Source of the DNA: Papio anubis
Taxonomy: Eukaryota; Chordata; Mammalia; Primates; Cercopithecidae
Assembly (NCBI RefSeq): GCF_008728515.1
Contig: NC_044977.1
Coordinates: 185,617,987-185,681,986, forward strand
Length of the DNA stretch: 64,000 nt
Direction of reading: 5' to 3'
Shown: piece by piece, positions 58,253 through 64,000 of the stretch
Position numbering within the stretch: position 1 is the stretch's first letter
Layout of the letters: every line of letters begins with the position of its first letter
Translations under genes and position numbers: made by a program
The notes under the pieces: model-generated
Database searches by the model: none
Told to the model about the DNA's origin: nothing
What the model saw: the letters and a program-made list of their open reading frames with translations, nothing else

Positions 58253-59999
58253 AAGTAGTTTTAATTTTTCCTAGAATGCCCTGGGCTTTGATCATGGTGC
58301 CTGATACTTTTGGGGAAGGGAGGGGGTCATGTTGAGAAGCTGTGAGACTATGGTTCAGAATGGCCAGGGAGCAATTATTTGCCTAATAATTTTAGGCAAG
58401 AATATGTACTTCTCATTTGTAATGCAAGCTTAACCAGCAAAAACATTAAGGTGGTGAAACGTAGCTCTTACTAAGCATCTGCTCTGTGGAAGGCATTGCA
58501 AATACAAAAATGAATTAGATGTGACTGTTACATTCATTTATTTAACGTTACAGTACTTATATATTTAATCTGAAATATATTTTCCTCAAATATTTTAACT
58601 GTTTGTCATATATTTTAAGGACTGAATTATTACTCTTTTCCAACTTTTACTACTTAGTGAATAAATGAGTAAGTGAAATATCACTAAAGGAATTATGATA
58701 ATGTATATTGTCGAAACAAGGATCAAACAATATTTTCTTTGATACCTCATGAGTGAATGGGTTTGAGCTGATTTTTCTAAGCAGACAACCGTTGTAGTTC
58801 TCAGTTTACAAAAGCTATTTTAAGAAAGACCAAATTTAATCATTCCATAATCATAGTCATCTACATAGTTAAATTTGTCTTTACTGACCTTGTGTTTAGC
58901 AAAAGTCATGAAAGATAATTTTTTAAAGAAAGAACAGGGTATCTTGATATTTTTAACTCCAAGCTACCTTAATTTATGAATTCCCTTACAGAATAGAAAA
59001 ACATGGCAAATGTTATCTTTTATTACAAAATGTTAATGCCATTCCAAAAAAAGTGTTTAAATGCATGTTTCAGAGGACGATGGTCATCATTCTCTCAGTT
59101 AAAATTGGGACTTCGTCCTCTGTTTTTTTCCTTTCCACTTAAACATATTAGCGTGTTGAACATTTAGTTGTGCCTTGATGACAATGCTAATTTACTTTAG
59201 TCTTTGCAGAAACTTTTGTGAAAACCAAAAAGGCAGTTAACATCTTAGAGCTGATTAAGTTCCCCTTCTGATAATATTAACAATACCAAGAGGAAAAAAA
59301 GTTGGATAAAATCACATTACCATTTGATTACTAACTTAATTTTTAAAATATTGATGTATAGATAAAATTATAAAAGTTCAATAAATAAGTCAATGGGTTA
59401 GTTACCTTTAATTTATGAATAGAAACTTGTACAAAATAAATTGTTTGTTGTTTATTTTTATTAGGTGAATATTGAAAATGAATCTAAAATTTAGCACTTC
59501 AGAAGATACATCCTTGTTAATGTGTTGTTTGGGCTAAAACCTGGGCAATTTTCCATTCTTTAATTTCTAGAATTTCCATATACTTTGTACAATTTATTTT
59601 TTAACAAAGTAATTTTAATAGATTAAATTTTCAAAGTATTTTTACAAAAAATAAACCAGTTAAAATGGTAAACATGAATCAAAATTAAATTTTGAAATTA
59701 TGTGATAACTGAGGGCTAAAAATTAGAGAAAAGCAAACATCATTTCAATCTGAACCACCAGTAAAGTATTTTGTATTATTTTTTCTTAGTCATTCCAAAG
59801 AGGCATCAAACTATTAAAATACTCTGTGGATAAGAAGAAGTGTTTTTTGTGTGAATTACATATTTGTTGTGAATTGTACTCTTTACTGGCTTAAAGGTCA
59901 ACTTTATTAGCTGTACTTTCTAAATATATCCCAAAAGGAAGAGTGATGACAATGAACTTACAGTGGAAGATCCTTTCATTTGTAAGATAAAATCACCTA
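58253..59999. other. AT-rich repeat-free stretch
   Basis: About 1.75 kb without any recognised repeat, unusual for this window. The sequence at 59120-59290 (attagcgtgttgaacattta, gacaatgctaatttacttta, gagctgattaagttcccctt) has the look of conserved non-coding DNA. Only a comparative alignment can decide. Confidence 0.3.
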
Positions 60000-60480
60000 A
60001 AGGCAGATGCAGTTCTGTGTTGGGAGTCCTTCACTTGCTCCTCCACATCTGTTCTTTTTCTTTCTTGTTCTTTTCCTCAAGAAGCTGCTTCCTGATAATT
60101 GCATTAACAGGTCTTTTCTTCTCCGGTTTCCTGTTGAATTCAACCAGTGGCAATCTCCTGCAGGAGAGTGAAGTTGGAATATTAGCTTCCCTGGCTGACT
60201 CCCTGTTGGTTTTTGGCTAAAGGTTGCAGATCCTCTCAGAGGCCCTTGCTGCAGGTCCAAGTCCCCTGACTTTGAGTAGTTTATTCCCTCCCTTTCCTTT
60301 TCTTCAAGCTTAGGAGGGGTAACCATTTCCAGCCATTGCTAATTCTAGGGAGCCACATCATATTCCTTACTCTTCATTAAACTTTCTTCAATTTCCTTTT
60401 TTCTTGCCAGTATCATGCTTTTTTTCCTGCCAGGATTGTGACAACTACACTCATTAAAAAAGTATGCCGTGATGTTGTTT
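60000..60480. mobile_element. Possible old LTR or L1-type repeat
   Basis: caccatttccagccattgct-like text near 60325, ctcttcattaaactttcttc and tttcctgccaggattgtgac resemble the end of a common old mammalian interspersed repeat. I cannot choose between an LTR and an L1M segment. Overlapping frames at 59963-60326 are open on both strands without a domain. Confidence 0.35.
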
Positions 60481-60904
60481 ATGTACACATGAAGATTTCC
60501 AAAATAATTGATATAGCAATTAATAATATAACATAATTTTTGATATAGGGTAAATGATGTATCCATCCATTTTAATGAGCACACTGGCTTTTAGCCATCT
60601 CCGTAATCACCAAGTTTCTCTGACTGAAAGGAATGAGCCAGCACGCTACAGTCTGCATATGTTGTTTATACACAGTTGTTTATACACACTTTTAAAGAAA
60701 TATTAAGTTACAGTTTATCTTCAGGATCTAACATATCTATCAATTGTAATCAAGAAAAAATTCTTCAGTATCTAATGGATAAGCTTCAAAATATATTTAT
60801 GGCCAACTGTGGTTAGCCAAAAGCATAATGCTGCTATTTTTCCGTGTGCTGCATCTAAGCGGTGAGTGCATTTAAATAGCAGAGAGTCGTATTAGCAGAG
60901 TGCA
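60481..60904. other. Unique non-coding stretch
   Basis: No family recognised. A local tandem phrase, gttgtttatacaca, occurs twice at about 60660-60687. Confidence 0.4.
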
Positions 60905-61060
60905 CATAGGATTTGCAAGAGATCTGAATTGTAGTAAGTAAACTCCACCACTAAATGATTATGTGACCTTCATGGAATCACTTAAGCTATCTAAATCAAA
61001 GTTCCTCATGAGTTAAGTAGGGATGAAAACCTCTCATTTACTGTTCACAACTAGAACTTT
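60905..61060 (+). mobile_element. MIR SINE, sense
   Basis: gtaaactccaccactaaatg, attatgtgaccttcatggaa, tcacttaagctatctaaatc and agttcctcatgagttaagta follow the sense MIR. Confidence 0.75.
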
Positions 61061-61589
61061 GAGAAATAAACTCAACTCAACTCTGAAATACACCCCCTTA
61101 GTGTATGGTAAGTTCTCACTGAACATTATTGATAGGTTCTTGGAGATTGTGATTTTAAGCAAAACAGTGTGTAATTAATGAAACCAATTTTACCGTAGGC
61201 TAATTGATACAAACAACAGTTAAGTTTCTATGGCATATTTCGGGTCACAAAACCATCACCAATCTTCTAAATATAGACCCGCAAGATTTCTAATATTAAA
61301 CATTAAGATAAATGTGAGCTACACATATATTTAAGAAAGATTAATACAAAGAAGTAAGATAATTATTTACCCAATTTTTGGTGAATCAATGAGTGATGGT
61401 CATAGTGGTAGTATGTTAAATCAAGGAATAAATCTTCGCAAAGCAAAAATTGTAAGGAGCACCCCCTACCACCACACAATTCCAAAGCAAATAAAAATAT
61501 AGTAGGCTTGCTGAGCACTTTTCGACTGCATCATTTATCATCATGTATTTTATGATTACCATATACTTTGTGAATTTTTATTTTACGAT
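61061..61589. other. Unassigned AT-rich stretch
   Basis: No family named. Phrases such as ggtaagttctcactgaacat and gattttaagcaaaacagtg suggest an old transposon leading into the repeat at 61590. Confidence 0.35.
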
Positions 61590-61720
61590 GATGTATATTC
61601 ATTCATTTAATTATTTTCCAACCTGCTTATTCCAGTTCAGGATCTCAGTGCCAGAGCCTATCTCAGTAGCTCAGGGTGGAAGGTAGAAACCAACCCTAGA
61701 CTGGATGCTATTGCATTGCA

Positions 61721-61760
<40 letters not shown>

Positions 61761-61915
61761 TCACAATGGGGCAATTTAGACACACCAACGAACCTAATGT
61801 GTGTATCTTTGAAATGTGGGAGGAAACAGGAGTACCTGGAAAATCCGTGTAGACATGAAGAGAACACAAAAACTCCACATAGACAGTGACCCCAGTTGGG
61901 AACTGATTTCTTTTT
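61590..61915 (+). mobile_element. Ancient vertebrate-type repeat, family not named
   Basis: Landmarks in order are ttttccaacctgcttattcc, gagcctatctcagtagctca, ggtagaaaccaaccctagac, gggcaatttagacacacca, gtgggaggaaacaggagtac, ctggaaaatccgtgtagaca and gaacacaaaaactccacata. I recall the same ordered landmarks in repeats abundant in fish and amphibian genomes, and in old copies in mammals. I cannot name the family with confidence. A CA run has expanded inside it. Confidence 0.6.
61723..61756. repeat. (CA)n dinucleotide repeat
   Basis: About 17 CA units, then cactcactcac. It sits where the ancient repeat normally has a short cacac stretch, so it likely grew from that seed. The CVCVCV frame on the minus strand is an artefact. 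Confidence 0.95.
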
Positions 61916-62144
61916 TTCTCATCAGCGTTATGTGGAAAAGATGTTAAACAAAACATTTTCCATGACCCGCTGTATTGTTCAGTTCTACTATCATATTATG
62001 TGTACAGTGTGCCAGTGAACTGGAGCTGCCTTCCAACAATTGTGTTTTCATGTAAGCATACCTCGAGTTCCACTTGTATATCAACTTTCAGAAGAAAGAT
62101 AATTTGGGGTCTTGACATTATCTTGGCTTGTCCCCCTCAGTTCT
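61916..62144. other. Short unassigned spacer
   Basis: No family recognised. Confidence 0.4.
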
Positions 62145-62270
62145 TATACTTTAGAATTAAGGAATCTGAATCCCAGAGTGGTTCAGTGAATTGTCCAAGA
62201 TCACACAGCAAAAACAGTAACAGAACCAGTATGATAATTCAAGTCTCTTGACTACCAGTTCAAAGCTCTC
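62145..62270 (-). mobile_element. MIR SINE fragment, antisense
   Basis: gaatcccagagtggttcagt, gaattgtccaagatcacaca, gcaaaaacagtaacagaacc and gtctcttgactaccagttca follow the antisense MIR. Confidence 0.75.
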
Positions 62271-62299
62271 TTTAACACAAAACATAGCATTATATTAGA

Positions 62300-62359
62300 T
62301 TTGTATAAAATTTTGTAGTTGACAAAATGTTTCCCAATACATTGCACATCTGACCTACC
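62300..62359 (-). mobile_element. MIR-like fragment, left half, antisense
   Basis: Weakly MIR-like sequence ending at the MLT1 border. It is paired by position and orientation with the half at 62837-62890. Confidence 0.35.
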
Positions 62360-62836
62360 TGGGAGACAGGCAGAATAATAGTCTCTAAAGATAGCCACAT
62401 CCTAATCCTCAGAACCTGTGAATATGTTGTTACACGGCAAAACAGAATTAAGGTTGTAGATGGAATTAAGGCTGCTAATCAACTGACTTCAAAACAGGTG
62501 GAATAACTCAGATTATCCCTGTGGGCACCACGTAATCAGAAGAAAGCAGAAGGTAGAAGAGTCAAAGTGATGTGTTGTTAAAAAAAAGACTTGACAGGCT
62601 ATTGCTGGTTTTGAAGGTGGAAGTGGGTCAGGAGCCAAGGAAGTTGGAAAGGGCAAGGAAACTGAATTTCTCCTACAGTCTCCACAAGCAACGAAGTCCT
62701 GCCAACACCTTGCTCTCAGCTCTGGGAGACCCACATCAGGCTTCTGATCTACAGAACTGTAAGATACTAAATTTGTGCTAGTTTAAGCCAGTAAATTTGT
62801 GGTAACTTGTCATGGCAGCAATAGGAAACTAATCCA
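62360..62836 (+). mobile_element. MLT1-type MaLR LTR, sense, near full length
   Basis: agccacatcctaatcctcag, aacctgtgaatatgttgtta, acggcaaaacagaattaagg, ggtggaataactcagattat, tggaaagggcaaggaaactg, ctgatctacagaactgtaag, ttaagccagtaaatttgtgg and gcaataggaaactaatcc follow an MLT1 LTR from end to end. Two weak open frames on opposite strands at 62513-62781 are not genes. Confidence 0.85.
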
Positions 62837-62890
62837 CCAAGGTAGGAATTGTTATCCCCAAATTGTAGATATGGACACTAGAAAACTGAG
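62837..62890 (-). mobile_element. MIR-like fragment, right half, antisense
   Basis: aggtaggaattgttatcccc, aaattgtagatatggacact and agaaaactgagtt match the antisense MIR core. The MLT1 probably inserted into this MIR. Confidence 0.6.
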
Positions 62891-63479
62891 TTTTGTTTTG
62901 ATGCGTTTAACTAAACTGTTCCATGAATTTATCATGTTTTTATGGTGCAAAGTGGAGAAGGTAGAATATATGAGCAAAATACAATCCTAGACCTCAGGGA
63001 ATCCAAGGTAAAAGTAACTGTATAGAAATAATGCAAGGTACAAGGTGGGGTTGAAAAACACTGGACAAGCTAGCCTGGGGACTGCAGATGCAAGCATCCA
63101 CTCTTGAGGCAGTAAATTGAAACAGTGATTTTTATGACTAGTTTCTGTTAAAGTTCCTCAAGCTCTTTTACACGGAGGTATATCTGACTCTTAGATGGCA
63201 GCTCTAAAATTTTGAAGGCCAAATTTAGATCCAGGAAACACAGGCATGCACGTACTCACTTCTGATGTCAGGTATTGAGAGGGCTTGGGTGGAGCCTTGG
63301 AAACGCACTGTAAACTATAAACAAACAATTTTGATTCAGGTGGTTATCAGACCACACGTGGAGAAATAGTTCTACACTTTTTGGTGTTGTAAGGTTCTCA
63401 GTTAATTTGGGGTTTGAGATTACATCGATGCCTCTCTCTGAGAAATCGGGAGCCAAAGGAATGAATGCGAGGTCAGCAT
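62891..63479. other. Unique non-coding stretch
   Basis: No family or gene is recognised. Confidence 0.4.
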
Positions 63480-63535
63480 TTTTATCAGACATTTCAGATG
63501 ATTCATTTGTTTGCACACCCAATTTTGAAAACCAC
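63480..63535 (-). mobile_element. MER5A/MER20-like terminal fragment, antisense
   Basis: catttcagatgattcatttg then gcacacccaattttgaaaac and cactacct resemble the antisense terminus of hAT-Charlie MER5A or MER20 elements. Only one end is present. Confidence 0.45.
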
Positions 63536-63619
63536 TACCTACAGTGAGGCAAACTTAGACCCAATGCCCCAATACATGCTCATAAAAAGGTAACCAGAGA
63601 TACTGAAAAACAGAGACAC

Positions 63620-64000
63620 ATGCTCCCAAAGAAAGACTTCACGTTCTCACTTTATTTCAAAGCCAAATGGATTGTAAGATTAAAGTGACAATTTTCAACC
63701 TCTGTTTCAGGACAAGAGAGCCATTTTGTCCTGATTAGCTATTTTGAAGCTCAAATTTGTCCTGACAGGGTTTCTATCTCTTTAAATAATTCACCAAGGA
63801 AAAAATCCTCAAGCAACAAGTGATGGATGGATAAAACACTGTAATTACGATCAAAGTGCACAGACTCCATCTATGTAATTACACACTTCCCAACCTCTGG
63901 AAGCCACTTTGTTCCATTTAAAATAGAATGAGAAATGGACATAGGTGATGTGTACTTATTGGTTAGTCAAGGTTTTGGAAATGACAGTTATTAACATGTG
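63620..64000. promoter_or_regulatory. Candidate conserved non-coding element at the right edge
   Basis: No repeat is recognised. TTGTCCTGA occurs as an inverted pair (63707-63715 and 63726-63734) and again directly at 63757-63765. GTAATTAC, a homeodomain dimer-type palindrome, occurs at 63841-63848 and 63875-63882. ATCAAAG, a TCF/LEF-type site, lies at 63850-63856. This clustering suggests regulatory DNA, but function is inference. Confidence 0.35.

Noticed and set aside
1..64000. CRISPR arrays, operons, bacterial or phage systems
   Set aside because: No regularly spaced direct repeats, no long coding frames, and abundant primate retroelements throughout.

Overview
This window is nuclear DNA from a primate, most likely an Old World monkey (cercopithecid, macaque-like). 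The primate assignment rests on several Alu elements, primate-type L1 segments and a THE1/MST MaLR element. The Old World monkey assignment rests mainly on one young Alu at about 47064-47343. It combines three substitutions I associate with cercopithecid AluYR subfamilies (ccacctcgcccggc, gcccgtctcggcc, caggcttgagccaccg). A second Alu at 29547-29844 shares the first of these. Both are subfamily calls from memory and need a RepeatMasker check.

I see no protein-coding gene, no CpG island and no functional RNA gene. The longest open frames are short and lie in low-complexity DNA or in decayed retroelements. The window is best read as intergenic or deep intronic DNA, AT-rich, with layers of repeats between unique stretches.

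Layout: 0-5 kb holds L2 remnants and a polypyrimidine microsatellite that contains a 91-bp copy of a segment from 2.7 kb upstream. 5-10 kb holds an ERVL pol fragment, two antisense MLT1 LTRs, a MER2 transposon with its TA target duplication, MIRs and a repeat-free block that looks like a regulatory element. 10-16 kb has an L1 3' end joined to an antisense tRNA-Lys-like sequence, then mostly unique DNA with MIRs. 16-23 kb is L1-dominated (an old sense L1 of about 2.9 kb, an L1M/HAL1 ORF1 remnant, two Alus, a purine tract). 23-33 kb is mostly unique, with MIRs, two antisense Alus and old L1 fragments. 33-39 kb is a nest: an antisense L1 carrying a partly deleted antisense THE1/MST element, then a full-length sense THE1/MST provirus. 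39-45 kb has an L2 and an antisense class III ERV internal remnant in gag-pro-pol order, cut by an Alu. 45-55 kb has AT/CA repeats, MIRs, Alus, MER3, MER5A and L1M tails. 55-64 kb is the most repeat-poor part, with a short antisense L1, an MLT1 inserted in a MIR, an ancient vertebrate-type repeat and regulatory-looking unique DNA at the right edge.

Nothing here forms an operon or a new biochemical system. The most informative observations are about mutation mechanism: a templated insertion with foldback at 4073-4173, and the L1/tRNA chimera at 10462-10889. Two blocks with clustered transcription-factor-like motifs (8620-8830 and 63700-63890) are candidate conserved elements. All repeat family names come from recognition by eye, and all boundaries of old repeats are approximate.
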